The position numbers and the translations under genes were made by a program. Below are positions 33,346 through 45,622 of a stretch of 64,000 nt of DNA, one piece after another. The stretch's first letter is position 1, and every line of letters starts with the position of its first letter. Origin of the DNA: Bretschneidera sinensis. Lineage: Eukaryota; Streptophyta; Magnoliopsida; Brassicales; Akaniaceae. Below the pieces are notes generated by a model, which was not told where the DNA came from, did no database searches, and saw only the letters and a list, made by a program, of their open reading frames with translations. The stretch is from assembly GCA_023935145.1 (NCBI GenBank), contig CM043698.1, positions 69,610,501 through 69,674,500 of the forward strand, in the 5' to 3' direction.

Positions 33346-34217
33346 AAAAAATGAAAAAAAAAAAAAAAAGCATATACCAATTTAATCAATACCAGAATAT
33401 TCAGAACCAAAAATTATTAGGTTCCACTTGGCTTAGCATTACAAAGGATTTTAGAACCTGTTTAGCCCCATTGTAGTTTTAGTTTTTGGTTGCGGTTTTT
33501 GAAACAAATTTTGAAAAAACACTTGTGGAGGGAAAATATTATTTTTGTAAAAATTGCTACAATAATTGCAAATTGGTTTAGACGTAAAATTAAGTGTGTT
33601 TTTGGTACAAAAATTCATTTTTTAAAAAACCAATTTTCAACTTATAATTCTTCCTCAAAAAAGAGTGTTTGACATAACTCATGTTTTTTAAAAACATAAA
33701 CCATTATAGAAACTGTGTCAAACAGTTAATTTCTAAAAGCAAAAATTTGCTCACTAAAAAACGTTTTTTAAAAAATCAAAAACTGAAAAATAGATTATAC
33801 AAAACTGAATTTTTATTAATTTTTTGGTTTGACAATTTGTTTTAACAAACCTTTTACCAAACACTAATAACTTTAACTAGAGTTGCATGCAATTGTAACC
33901 GTGAGCTTAACTCAACATTGTATATACCCAAGTAAAAGTAATACTCTTGTTTCGATCCTAGTTATCATTTAAAAAAAAAAAAAAACAAAATAACTCTAGA
34001 GTTGCAAGTACTTTAATTAGCATATTAAAGTAGCTGGCCTTTCAAAAAAAAAGAAAGTAGCTGGAAATGAAAAACTGCTAAAGGTTCACTTTTCCAAGAG
34101 AACGAATCCGATGCTCAATAAAGATTGAGATAATGAAAAAAACAGCATAAACAGGGCCAACAACCCATGTTGGTGTTTCCTTCAGTGAACTATATCCTGC
34201 AATTGCCATTGCTTAAT
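33346..34217. other. AT-rich DNA with a possible worn MITE
   Basis: No gene. 33,450-33,870 is T/A-rich with GTTTGAC, TTTTTTAAAAA and ACCAAACACTAATAA motifs that resemble plant MITE ends, but the arms could not be paired convincingly. Confidence 0.35.
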
Positions 34218-34612
34218 TTTCAGAGTAGCTTGCATGAAGATTTTCGCAAATAAACTATATCATCAAATCATCAAGTCAAATTTGTATTATAATACAATAG
34301 ATTTACAATGACATACGTTCCTTGAAGATATACATAGAAAGTTAACCCCAAAAAAAAAAATATTCACCAAAGAAAAGACACTAACGACTAAAAAAATACT
34401 TAAGACTAACCGACTCTAAGATGCATCGCGCTTACATATCAGTAATACCACATGCCATTTAATGATTTTATATTTCTACTTTCTAACTGTATCAATGAAT
34501 CGGTAAATAATCCAAGAACAGATATGCATTACAAACATGACATAAAATAAATAAATTGTAATCAACACAAAAGTTAGTGTCACCAATATAATCAAGTTAA
34601 GGGAGATTTAAG
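34218..34612. repeat. Segmental duplicate, copy 1
   Basis: Noncoding. Collinear with 35,940-36,296; shared blocks include GACTCTAAGATGCA, CTTACATATCAGT, CATTTAATGATTTTA, CAGATATGCATTACAAACA and AAATAAATAAATTGTAATCA. Confidence 0.85.
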
Positions 34613-34900
34613 ACATGACCTGCCAAGAACATTAATGACCCTAAACATAACCAAATGATCAACCCAAAATTTGACAACTAACTCTAAATGTTAACATCTA
34701 AGCAATCATAACTAAGTGGTTCTTTGGTGTGTTACCTAGCATAGAAGAGTCATTTGGAAACCTCTATTTCCATATCAGATGAATAATCACAAGACAATGC
34801 ATCGAAAGCATCAGAGGTAAACAGATTCATATTCACCACACATGATATACAAAGGAAAAAGGAAAATACGAATGATGATCATCATTATTGATCCTGACAA

Positions 34901-35508
34901 CAGTGTTTTCATGGGCGTTCCTGGGACTCGCCTTGGGCGCGCCTAGAGGCGAGGTGAAGCAAAAACGCCCCGGGGCGCCTGAAGTTAGGCATTTCTTTCT
35001 GAGAGCGTTTGATGTTTTGCTTGGGGCGCAAAAATTACTCCCCGGGCGCCTGGGCGTACTCCCCGTGAAGTTTTTTTTTAAATCTTAAAATTTAGGGAAA
35101 AAATGCAAGTTAAAAGCTCAAACCCATGACTTAATGAGTGTCATAGATATTAACCACTAAACTAGTGTTTTTGTTGTGATATTATTACACTTCATAAATA
35201 TATAATACATGTTATCTAGTTTAATAATAATTACAAACTATTTAATTAATTACTTACAGTTACAACAATATAGAAATATAAGTTATACTTCATATAATTT
35301 ATATATAAATATTATTAATATTTATAAAATTATAATTATCATATTATAGAGAGTTAGTAAAGTATTAAACTTTGATAGAAATTAATTAATTAAAATTATT
35401 GTTATTTTTTATTATTCTAATTAATTAATATTATTTTATTAAAATTTTGAAACACTCTAACGTATTCAAATGACTTACGCTCCAACACCTTTACCTATGA
35501 AAACACTG
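34901..35508. mobile_element. Non-autonomous hAT-like DNA element
   Basis: Terminal inverted repeats CAGTGTTTTCAT (34,901) and ATGAAAACACTG (ending 35,508). Flanks CCTGACAA and (C)CCCGACAA fit an 8-bp target duplication with one mismatch and one extra C. The left 200 bp are GC-rich (GGGCGCGCCTAGAGGCG, GCCCCGGGGCGCC); the rest is AT-rich. No transposase frame. Confidence 0.75.
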
Positions 35509-35939
35509 CCCCGACAATGAACTAACGCAATGCACATCACAACACTTAAGAATGCTTATCATGTTTTGATAACCAATACGCAAACAAAATTTGATGCAAA
35601 TCAAATCAAATCTATCATTCATGTAAGCATTCATATTTTAATGAACCCAATTGTACTATAAGTATCTATCATGTCTTATAAACTTTAGAGCATCATATTC
35701 CATGAAACAAAAAAGATATATGGCAAACAAGGTTCAGTTGTCATCATTTAGTAAAGTATTAAACACATAATAAGTCTAGTAGTTGTAGTTTGTCAAGACA
35801 CGCAAGACAAGACAAGGAGTTGACAAAGCACAATTCTCTTTTTCTTTCCTTTAAAACATCAGACATATCAAGGCAGATAGCAAGAGTCCTATTAAAGCCT
35901 AAAAAAATTAAATATCTAAGAATTCAAATGATCACTATA

Positions 35940-36296
35940 TTTTTTACAGTAACTATGATAGAAGATTTTTGCACAAACAATATCATCAAATCACAAAGTC
36001 AAATTCTTATTATAACACATATAGTGGATTTGCCTACAATGACATATTTTGTTTGAAGATACATTGATTAAAAAAATGCCTAAGACTAACTGACTCTAAG
36101 ATGCACCGAACTTACATATCAGTCATACCACATCATTTAATGATTTTAGATTTTCTCTTTCTAATTTTATCAATGAATCAGAAGATACACATCCAATCAT
36201 AGATATGCATTACAAACAAGTAGGACAAAAAATAAATAAATTGTAATCAACACAAATAAAGAATGGATCAATATAATCAAGCCAATGGAGCTTTAA
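35940..36296. repeat. Segmental duplicate, copy 2
   Basis: Second copy of 34,218-34,612, in the same orientation, about 1.7 kb downstream, with numerous substitutions and small indels. The hAT-like element lies between the copies. Confidence 0.85.
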
Positions 36297-36770
36297 ACGT
36301 TTGGCTTTAATCTTTTCAAGTTTCAAATGTTTTGAAACATCTCTTATTTTATAGAACAAATATTTTACTTTTCTAGATGGTTTTTTCTAATTATTTTATA
36401 GGATAAAATATTTTACAATTACAATTTTTTTTAAATATTTTTGAGTCAAGGAGTACCAAACAGTTTTTGTTCTCGTTTTCAATGAAATTGTGTTTTGGGA
36501 AGAGAATAGATATACATCCAAACTTATCTTTGGCTTTTGCCTTAAAATCTTATATATTTTTTTTAACTGGGTAGAACATAAAATCTTTGTAATCTTATGG
36601 CACAAACTAATTGGGTAACGCATTCACGCTAGAGAATCGTATATGTTCATTTCTTTTGTTGTGTTTTATTAACATGTACACAAATGAGTAGTTGGCATGA
36701 ACTAACCCAACTGAATTTAAGCCCCCAATTCTGGCCAAGGCCCAGGACGTTTTGGGCACTATACAAAATC
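36297..36770. other. Intergenic DNA, nothing recognised
   Basis: AT-rich, no gene or clear repeat. Confidence 0.4.
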
Positions 36771-37565
36771 TAGTGGTGGCAACCCGAAATAAACTAGGTC
36801 TTGCCAGCACAGCCCACACCAACGTGGCGTGCCGTGCCTGGCACGATCCAAGTGAATAGGATCGTGTTGGACCTAGTTTTTGAGATCCATTAAACAGCGC
36901 AGCGCTAGGCCCAACATGACAGGAGGTACGGCCCATAACATTTAATTTTCCTTTCTTCTCGCCGAATACTACTCCCAGCGGCTAGTGCCTACCCCACACT
37001 CCACGGTCCCGCTCCCACACTCCACCCAAAGCCAACTCACTCATCATCCCCAAGACCGCAATGGCTAGTGCCTACTGCCTTGTAACTCCTAACCCGCAAG
37101 TATAAACTGTAAAAGGTTTAAAAAATAATAATAATATTTTGTCTTTTTAATTTTTAAAATTTTTAAGTTATTTTTAATATTTTATCTATTTGTAAATCAT
37201 TTAATTTTTTTGTTTATTTTATATATTGTTGTTTTTGTAAATTATTTATTTGAAAGATTTTTTGAACTTGTAATTTTTAAGTCATTTGTTTATGTTGTTT
37301 TTGTTCAATTTCTAAGTTATTCATAATATTTAACTTCATCAATAAAATGATTGTTTTTTTATATAATTATAAGTATTCAATTCAATATTTATAAGTTTTT
37401 TTACTATTTAAAAAAAAGAAATCAATATATACCTATAAGGCTCATGGACCAGCACGACACAACACGAAAAAAAAAAAAGAGACACGACATGACATGACAC
37501 GAAAGCACGGTGGGTCGCCTTGTGTGGCACATAGACCTACATGACCCGACCCATTGCCACCCCTA
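36771..37565. mobile_element. Non-autonomous hAT element
   Basis: Ends TAGTGGTGGCAACCCG (36,771) and CATTGCCACCCCTA (37,565) are inverted repeats. Flanks ACAAAATC and ACAAATCT fit an 8-bp target duplication with a small change. Subterminal GCACGAC/GACACGAC/CATGACA repeats near the right end suit hAT transposase binding. No transposase frame. Confidence 0.8.
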
Positions 37566-37683
37566 ACAAATCTAAATGCCTATTAAGTTGAGAAAAACAT
37601 TTTTTATATTTATTTTCTTAACAATTTTTTCAATTATTTGTACATTCTTAACATAATTTGAAAACCAACTCTTCTTTTATTTT

Positions 37684-37835
37684 CAAAGTGATTGTCAACT
37701 TAATCAAAAGGCAAGATTTCACATTGAATGCCCACTACTTATGTTTCCCTTTGTTTTTCAAAGTGATTCTCACCTGAATCAATTGGTTGGATTGCACATT
37801 GAATGCCCACTACTTATGTTTCCCTTTTCTTAGGA
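37684..37835 (+). repeat. 75-bp tandem duplication
   Basis: CAAAGTGATT at 37,684 and 37,759 starts two copies ending in CCCACTACTTATGTTTCCCTT. Confidence 0.85.
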
Positions 37836-39568
37836 GCATAAGAATGCCTATTTCAACAGGTTGTCGAATCACATACAGAGGTTTCCTACACGAGAAATTT
37901 GCAGAAGGAAACAATGAAGCACTTTCATATCCAAGGACAAGAACAGATGACGAAAGCAAGCGTCATAAAGGAACCGAGAGAACAAATTTTTGAGGAGCAC
38001 AGATATGGGCATTATAGAACATTTATTTGAAATTTTATTACAATTTAAATCATAAAACAAAGAGGGAGCCTAATTTCAATGGTTTTAAAAAAATTTGGAA
38101 CAAAATTGGGTGTCTACACTTCCTCTAGGAGAGAGAGAGAGAGGCCAACCAAAGCTAGAGAAGCAGCACTGACAGAATATGTAACAGGTTGGTCAATACT
38201 CAACAACAAAATCTATCTGAAATCAAATTTGGTTTGAAAAGCCACAAAACCAACGGACAAGTGCTACGTGAAAGAGGAAGATGATAACATGTCAAACCAA
38301 CTAAGTAAAGTCGTAATCTCATAACTAATCGAGGAAGAATAAAACTAACAGAAAAACCATATCGAGCGCATAAAGTACCTTGCGCTAAAGCAAGATAAAA
38401 GCGTATTGGTCCAGAACAAAACAAGAAAAAAAAAAAGTGTTCGCACAAAATTTTGTAAGCATATGAGAATTCTTACAAGGTGTTGATCTGCAAAACCTAT
38501 CACTGAATTCCTATAGCTCCTGTGTCAAACAACGAAAGCAGTAGCCTTAAGCATGGAATAAGTCAAACAACTACACAATGGTGAAACAAAAAGTAGGAGA
38601 GTGAAGACATTTAGTACACAATAAAATCACCGAAAGATTTTTATCTTAGTGACATACCAACAAAGATCGATCCACTAGTAACTTTGTGGTGCTCCATCTA
38701 TAGGAAAGCATTCTGGGAATCAAAATATAGGCATGCCAAGCTGTTTCACAAACTTTTAGGAGTTTCTATTATGTAAGAATCAGTTAGACGGTTACAACCA
38801 TCAGTCCCACCGTACCAATGCAACGCATTGATGACGAATCTCTCATAATCTACCCCTGAATAAGGTGGTAACTTCAACTTAATACAAAACTTTTCCTCAA
38901 TTCCAGGGAGAGGCTTGGGATAAAAAAAAGTCTAAATGGCATAGAAATGCAACTCATAATCATATTCATAGCAGTTGATACAAAAATCCAAATTAGCCTG
39001 TCCAAAGTAGCGAAGATTGAGCCAGCTACAAAATCTTCTCACTAGAAGTCTTCATTGTGACTTCTTTGCTCAGGGCACCAACAAACACACAAAAATCTCT
39101 ACCAAAATTATTATTAACTCTCATTGGCATCCATTTGGCATCTCAAACCAAAATTAAATCATCTTTTATTCTTTTTACATCAAGTGTTTATACTAAATGC
39201 TATCAAGCTTCAATCACAATGAGTCCAGTAACAGGATCAGGAGGATCAGAAAAAGTTAATAGAAAAACAATAAAGAGGCAAGTTAGGTGGATGGTTTGAA
39301 ATTTGTATTTCCAGCCATCTGATGGAGATAATTCTCAGGCAAGCTTATATAACTGAGTTCTACAATCAAAAGCCTTAAGATTAAAAAACGCACAGAGTTA
39401 AAAATGAGAAAAGTTTGTTTTTAGTACGAACATAACCATTCCAACTGAAGCATCATCTGGACACAACTGCTATTGACATACGACCATAGTTCAATGATTT
39501 AAACGTTTAAGAGTTGATAACTATTTAATTAACATCAGGTTGCACATGAAATATCAATCATAAGTTTC
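37836..39568. other. Intergenic DNA with an unidentified coding-like relic
   Basis: No established gene. On the minus strand at about 38,735-39,010 a frame reads KLKLPPYSGVDYERFVINAL and nearby peptide-like sequence with one stop. It is faintly reminiscent of F-box-associated domains but I cannot assign it. The rest is AT-rich. Confidence 0.3.
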
Positions 39569-39788
39569 TGTGGGAAAACACGTGTAATTCTAGGAGTGTT
39601 GTGTAGATATTTTTAAATTTGAATTTAAATAGAACCTTGTATATAGGAGTTATCCTAGGAATTAGTTGTGTAACTAATATTCTGATTTCAAATCTGATTG
39701 TTATCAGGTTAGGTTTATCCCTTTAAATAGGGGTACCTTGTACACTTTACGATGAATGAATGAAACATTCAGTTTCTCCAATTCTACA
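39569..39788 (+). repeat. 5' LTR of copia E
   Basis: About 220 bp, nearly identical to 44,360-44,578. A/T-rich, with inverted motifs (TAATTCTAGGA and TCCTAGGAATTA) and a TTTAAATAGG stretch that may serve as TATA element. Confidence 0.97.
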
Positions 39789-39800
39789 TGGTATCAGAGC
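39789..39800 (+). other. Primer-binding site of copia E
   Basis: TGGTATCAGAGC directly after the 5' LTR, a perfect initiator tRNA-Met complement. Confidence 0.95.
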
Positions 39801-39866
39801 TGAACTGATCCCTATCAAAAAAAAAATTGAGAGAAAACCAGAGAGTCCCTATCACAACCAAACACC

Positions 39867-42800
39867 ATGTCTGATCTTTCAGGTGAAAACACTTCCAAAA
39901 GCCCTGAAACAAACCCCTCACTACAAATCACCTCACAAAAGCTGAATGGCCAGAACTATCTACCATGGTCCCGATCTGTCACCATGTTTGTCTGAGGTCG
40001 AGGGAGATACGGCTATCTCTCGGGCACCACTACAGCCCCGCCAGAATCAGATCCTTCATACCCTACTTGGGAGGCCGAAAACTCCATATTGATGGCCTGG
40101 TTGATCAACTCTATGGAACCAGATATAGGTCGATTATATCTGTTTCTTCCTACTGCCAAAGCCATATGGGAAGCCGCTGCCGAAACTTACTCTGATGCTG
40201 GTAATGCTGCACAGCTGTTTGAGGTTACTCAACGGATTCGCCGAATCAGACAAGGAGAGCTCTCAGTCACTCAATACTACAGCATTCTCAAAGGTCTGTG
40301 GCAAGAGGCTGATCAATATCGACAGGCGAAATGGGAGTGTGTTGCTGACAGTACGCTGTACAGCAAGATGCTTGAACAAGAGCGCATCTTTGAGTTTCTG
40401 ACTGGCCTCAACCTAGACTTAGACGATGTGCGAGGACGAATAATTGGAAAAGAACCCCTGCCTTCCATTCCCCAAGTCTTTGCTGCTATTCGCCGGGAAG
40501 AAAGCTGCCGATTCGTGATGATGGGGGGAAATCAGCCCACTCTACCTATCGATAAATCTGCGCTGGCTACTGACTCTGCTCTAACAACTCAGCAGCGTTA
40601 CAATCGAAGGAGTGACAACAGACGCCCTTGGTGTGACCATTGTCACAAAGTCGGTCATACCAAAGAAACCTGTTGGAAGCTGCATGGAAAACCAGCGCAC
40701 CTGAAGAACAATAAGCCAGCCGAGAGCAATAATCGTGCTCTTCATGTCACTGAAGACACCCAGTCCGTTCATTCAAGCTCGCAAACTGGTTCTCAAGACT
40801 CAGTCATCTCCAAGGAGCAATGGAATCTTCTTCAGGACCTGATTCGGAAGACCAAATTGCCAGCTGCATCCACTCCTAATCCATCTTGCTCCTTAGCAGG
40901 TATGACAAACAACTCTCGCGTACCTTGGATAATAGATTCAGGAGCGTCTGACCACATGACTGGTTTATCTAATCTGTTTATCTCCTATTCTCCTTTTCCG
41001 GGTTATATCAAAGTGAGAATAGCCGATGGATCTCTATCAGCCATAGCAGGAAAAGGAAAAATTCCTATCTCTCAAAATCTTGCTCTCAATTTTGTGTTAC
41101 ATGTTCCCAATCTTACCTGTAATTTGTTTTCTGTGAGCAAATTTACTAAAGACCAAAACTGTGTTGCTAACTTTTATCCTACCTATTGTGAGTTTCAGGA
41201 CTTGATCTCGGGTAAGAGGATTGGCAGTGCTAGGTTGGAGAATGGTCTGTATTATTTTGAAGAAGGATCAAGCTTAGGTAGACAAGTTCAAGTCGCAAAT
41301 AAAGCCTCCACTTCTCTTGAAGAAGATAACATCATGTTATGGCACCGTAAATTAGGACATCCCAGTTTTCGTTATTTAGCAAAATTGTTTTCTGTTTTAT
41401 TTTCTAATAAAGATCCTTCTCTATTTCAATGTGAGATTTGTGAACTTGCAAAACATCACAGAGCACTTTTTCGCTCAAAAATTTATGAAAAATTTTTGTC
41501 TTTCAATCTTATTCATAGTGATCTTTGGGGTCCATCCCGTGTTTCAAATATTTCGGGTACAAGATGGTTTATATCTTTTATTGATGATCATACTCGTTTA
41601 ACATGGATATATCTCTTAAAAGACAAATCTGAAACGTTTCAGTGCTTTCAAAATTTTTATAACATGATTAAAACCCAATTTGGTGTTTCTATTCAACTCT
41701 TTCGAACGGATAATAGTCGTGAATATTTCTCTAATGTACTTGGCAATTTCTTATCTGAAAAAGGAGTCATTCATCAATCCTCATGTGTCGATAGTCCTCA
41801 ACAAAATGGTCTCGCCGAAAGAAAAAATCGGCATCTCTTAGAAGTGGCTAGGGCATTAATGTTCACTTATCAAGTTCCAAAATATCTTTGGGGGGAAGCT
41901 GTTTTGACTGCTGCATACTTAATTAATCGTATACCATCTAAAGTTCTTAATTTTCAAACACCTATTCAAATATTTCAAAAATTCTATCCAAATACAAAGT
42001 TATTACATTCTTTACCCCTAAAAACATTTGGTTGTCAAGCCTTTGTCCATATTCACAGTCAATTTCGAAGCAAACTTGACCCTAAGGCCATTAAGTGTGT
42101 ATTTTTGGGCTACTCTCCTACTCAAAAAGGATATAAGTGTTTTGATCCAATCTCTAAAAAATTCTTTGTGTCAGTTGATGTCACTTTTTTTGAAAATCTT
42201 CCTTATTTCTCCAAAACTAATCTTCAGGGGGAGCTAAGCTCACAATTCGAATCAGAAGCTGAATTTTGGGAATCAGAATCAGCAGAATCAGTTCCAAATA
42301 TCTCTCCGCTTCAAAATTCAAATGAGTCCCACATCTCTCCAAATATCTCTCCAGTTCAAAATTTGAATGACACCCAAACTTCTCCATCTATCTCTCTAAA
42401 CCCAAACTCAAATTCAGATCTTTCAGTTCCTCAAAAAAATCAGCAAACTGAAAATTTACAAAATCCTAGGAACGCGGCAGATATTTCTCCAAAAACTCCA
42501 AAACATCATGTCCCAATCCCGGTGCTAGAAAATCGCAAAGAGGGGGAGGAGTCTAACTGCCCTGAACTTCGTGTCTATATAAGGCGGAAAAATCCTAACA
42601 GGATAATGCAGACCGTTCAGCCCATACCAATACTGCCCTATCCTTTAGCCAAGATTAAGGATTCAAACGCAAAAGGTAATGATCTAAATCTACCCATAGC
42701 AACCAGAAAAGGAGTAAGAACCTGCACACAACATCCCATTGCTAAATACACATCATATCACAGATTATCTCCTGCCTATTTGTCCTTTGCTCTCAATCTG

Positions 42801-44351
42801 GCTTCTGTAGAAATACCCGGGAATATTGAAGAAGCTTTGGGGAAACAAGAGTGGTGTGTGGCTGTAATGGAGGAGATGAAGGCATTGGAAAAAACTGGAA
42901 ACTGGGAGATTGTTAAATCGATAGAAGGCAAGGTTCCTGTTGGCTGTAAGTGGGTTTTCACTCTCAAATACAAGGCTGATGGATCGATTGACCATTACAA
43001 AGCACGGCTGGTTGCCAAAGGGTACACACAGACTTACATCATCGACTACCAAGAGACCTTTGCACCCGTAGCAAAGATGAACACAATCAGAGTGATCATG
43101 TCCATAGCTGCAAATCAAGATTGGCCACTCCACCAGCTTGACGTAAAAAATGCTTTTCTCAATGGAGAGCTAGTAGAAGAGGTCTATATGTCACTCCCCC
43201 CAGGATTTGAGAAACACTACGGAAAGGACAGCGTATGCCGATTAAAAAGATCACTATACGGTCTGAAGCAATCACCAAGGGCCTGGTTTGACAGATTTTC
43301 AAGAGCAATCAAAGGTTTCGGGTTTGCACAAAGTCAAGCTGATCACACACTGTTTCTGAAGTATTCGGCAGGGAGAATCACTGTGTTAATCGTATATGTT
43401 GACGACATAATAGTGACAGGTAATGACAGTAAAGGTGTTCAGGAGGTTAAGGAGTATCTTGGGAAGGAATTCGAAATCAAAGATCTTGGACATTTGAAGT
43501 ATTTCTTAGGGATGGAAGTAGCAAGATCAAAATCGGGTATTGCAGTCACGCAAAGGAAGTATACACTAGATCTACTCAAGGAGGTCGGAATGCTAGGATG
43601 CAGGCCTAGTGAGGTTCCCATTGAACCAAACTTCAAACTGCAAGTTAGTGGAGACAAGAAACAGACCAATAAGGAGAGATATCAACGACTAGTCAGGAAA
43701 CTCATTTATCTATCCCACACTAGACCCGATATCGCCTTCTCGGTTAGTGTGGTCAGTCAACACATGCATTCTCCAACAAATGAACATCTGGAAGCTGTGT
43801 ATAAGATTTTAAGGTATTTGAAGAGAACACCTGGTAGAGGATTGCTTTTTACTAATAAGCACCCATTGAAGATTGAAGCTTATACAGATTCAGATTAGGC
43901 TAGATGTATCAATGACAGGAGGTCAACGACGGGTTTCTGTACATATGTGGCAGGTAATCTGGTCACTTGGCGAAGTAAAAAGCAAACTGTTGTGGCGCAA
44001 AGCAGTGCTGAGGCAGAATTCAGGACTGCAGCTCAAGGTATATGTGAACTGTTGTGGCTTAAAAAACTAGTCGAAGAAATGGGTATCAAGGTTGAAGGAC
44101 CTATGAAGCTTTACTGCGACAACAAGGCAACAATTAACATTTGTCACAATCCTGTTCAACATGACAGGACGAAACATGTTGAAATTGATAGACATTTCAT
44201 TAAGGAGAAGTTAGAAGAAGGAGTTGTCTGTATGCCTTACATCCCTACAAAGGAACAGCTAGCTGATTTGTTTACAAAAGGGTTGCAGAAACAGACATTC
44301 GAAGACTTAGTGAGCAAGCTGGGTCTTTACGATGTGTACGAACCAGCTTGA
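39867..44351 (+). pseudogene. gag-pol polyprotein of copia E, two nonsense codons
   Basis: One frame of 1,494 codons from ATG 39,867 to the stop at 44,351, with only two in-frame stops: TGA at 39,993-39,995 (codon 43) and TAG at 43,896-43,898 (codon 1344). Relatives would have Arg and Trp there, so each could be a single G:C-to-A:T change. Domains in order: gag (LNGQNYLPWSRSV near residue 35); CCHC knuckle CDHCHKVGHTKETC (about 256-270); protease IIDSGASDHM (about 357); LWHRKLGH pre-integrase (about 491); integrase with HSDLWG, FRTDNSREY and NGLAERKNR (about 550-650); RT with QLDVKNAFLNGE and VYVDDIIVTG (about 1025-1190); RNase H with SSAEAEFRT and YCDNKATINI (about 1335-1470). Copia order is integrase before RT, as seen. 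Confidence 0.95.
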
Positions 44352-44359
44352 GGGGGAGT
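44351..44359 (+). other. Polypurine tract of copia E
   Basis: GAGGGGGAG directly before the 3' LTR, overlapping the pol stop codon. Confidence 0.85.
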
Positions 44360-44578
44360 GTGGGAAAACACGTGTAATTCTAGGAGTGCTGTGTAGATAT
44401 TTTTAAATTTGAATTTAAATAGAACCTTGTATATAGGAGTTATCCTAGGAATTAGTTGTGTAACTAATATTCTGATTTCAAATCTGATTGTTATCAAGTT
44501 AGGTTTATCCCTTTAAATAGGGGTACCTTGTACACTTTACGATGAATGAATGAAACATTCAGTTTCTCCAATTCTACA
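44360..44578 (+). repeat. 3' LTR of copia E
   Basis: About 219 bp, TGTGGG...TCTACA, followed by the GTTTC target duplication. Confidence 0.97.
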
Positions 44579-44799
44579 GTTTCTAATAGTCAAACATTGT
44601 TATTAAGTTTACTGATTTATAAAGACCGGTCTGGTTAGCCACAGGGGCATGAGAACAATCAACTTGCAGTTCCTTTCATAATCAATCATCTATTCATAAA
44701 AAGAATGTCTTCCTCCATCTGAAGTTCAAACCGCCGCCGGACTGAAACTAAAAACAACAAGCATGCTAAAATCTATAACCGGCCTTCAAATGAGTCATA

Positions 44800-45060
44800 G
44801 TAAAACTAGACATCTACTAATACGCTGCCATTAAGGTTCTAAATTTCCATGTCAAGATCAAGCTTAAGGTTCTAAGTGAGTTAATAGTAAAACTAGACAT
44901 GCTAACCTGTGCCTTTTGGCCATAGTGGTTATCTCTAGGTCCGGAGACCTGGGTTAGATTCCTCTTCCAGCCAATTACCCAAAAAAAGAGAAGAAAATAA
45001 AAACTAGACATGCCACTAATGTGCTGGTAGTAAGGTTCTAAATTTACATGTCAAGATGAA
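44800..45060. repeat. Tandem duplication interrupted by a SINE
   Basis: Unit 1 (about 44,800-44,885) and unit 2 (about 44,886-45,060 without the SINE) share TAGTAAAACTAGACAT, the CACTAAT.(C/T)GCTG segment and TAAGGTTCTAAATTT(C/A)CATG. Unit 2 is split by the SINE. Confidence 0.75.
44903..44999 (+). mobile_element. Short tRNA-derived SINE with 14-bp target duplication
   Basis: A 97-bp insert flanked by perfect AAAACTAGACATGC copies (44,889-44,902 and 45,000-45,013). Inside are a TGGCCATAGTGGTTA A-box-like and a GGGTTAGATTCC B-box-like segment, ending in an A-rich tail (CCCAAAAAAAGAGAAGAAAATA). Confidence 0.85.
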
Positions 45061-45622
45061 CCTTATACCAACCAAGCAACAAAATCAAACCCCATTAATT
45101 GCTTCAAGATTAAGTGACAGCACTTTGAAGCCCATGCCCTAAGTAGACATTAATTGTGGTGATCTAAAGGGCCAAAATTAAAATAAACATTCGAGACGAG
45201 ATATTGGTTAGCACTTAGCATTGACAAATGTCCCACAATAACATCAAGACTCAACACTAAAGAAATAAATAGCAAGTACTATAAATTTCAAGCAATCACA
45301 TACATAATCTCGCCTCTTTATTACGAGTCGCAACCTCTCTCATAATTCATAGTAACAAGTATTAATCAGAATATTGCTAGATATCTGTAAAAATATACTC
45401 AAAATCCTGCATTAATTATATGGAGCAAGAGTTGTGCTAGTTCAACTACATCATTGAGTATATGCATATATTCTGTTTCAAAAACAAATTTCAATGCAAG
45501 AGGAACACTACCCCGTATCAGTAAATCAACGGAAACACCCTATTTAAGTCAAGAAAAGCAAATGCACCAGCAAGAACCCTCAGGAACATAACAACAAACA
45601 CGTGGTATACATAAAGCACCCA

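Larger units (their letters stand above)
39569..44578 (+). mobile_element. Complete, young Ty1/copia element E
   Basis: 5,010 bp; LTRs of about 220 bp with TGTGGG...TCTACA ends and a perfect 5-bp target duplication GTTTC (39,564-39,568 and 44,579-44,583). A perfect initiator-Met primer site, one gag-pol frame and a polypurine tract are in the expected places. The LTRs differ by only two or three bases (T/C, G/A, perhaps one indel), so the insertion is recent. Two nonsense codons inactivate the frame. Confidence 0.97.

Noticed and set aside
34888..35088. Plus-strand frame at the hAT-like element's left end
   Set aside because: It overlaps the terminal inverted repeat and GC-rich head; no transposase motifs.
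38200..38448. Minus-strand frame of 82 residues
   Set aside because: No family recognised and no supporting splice or start context.
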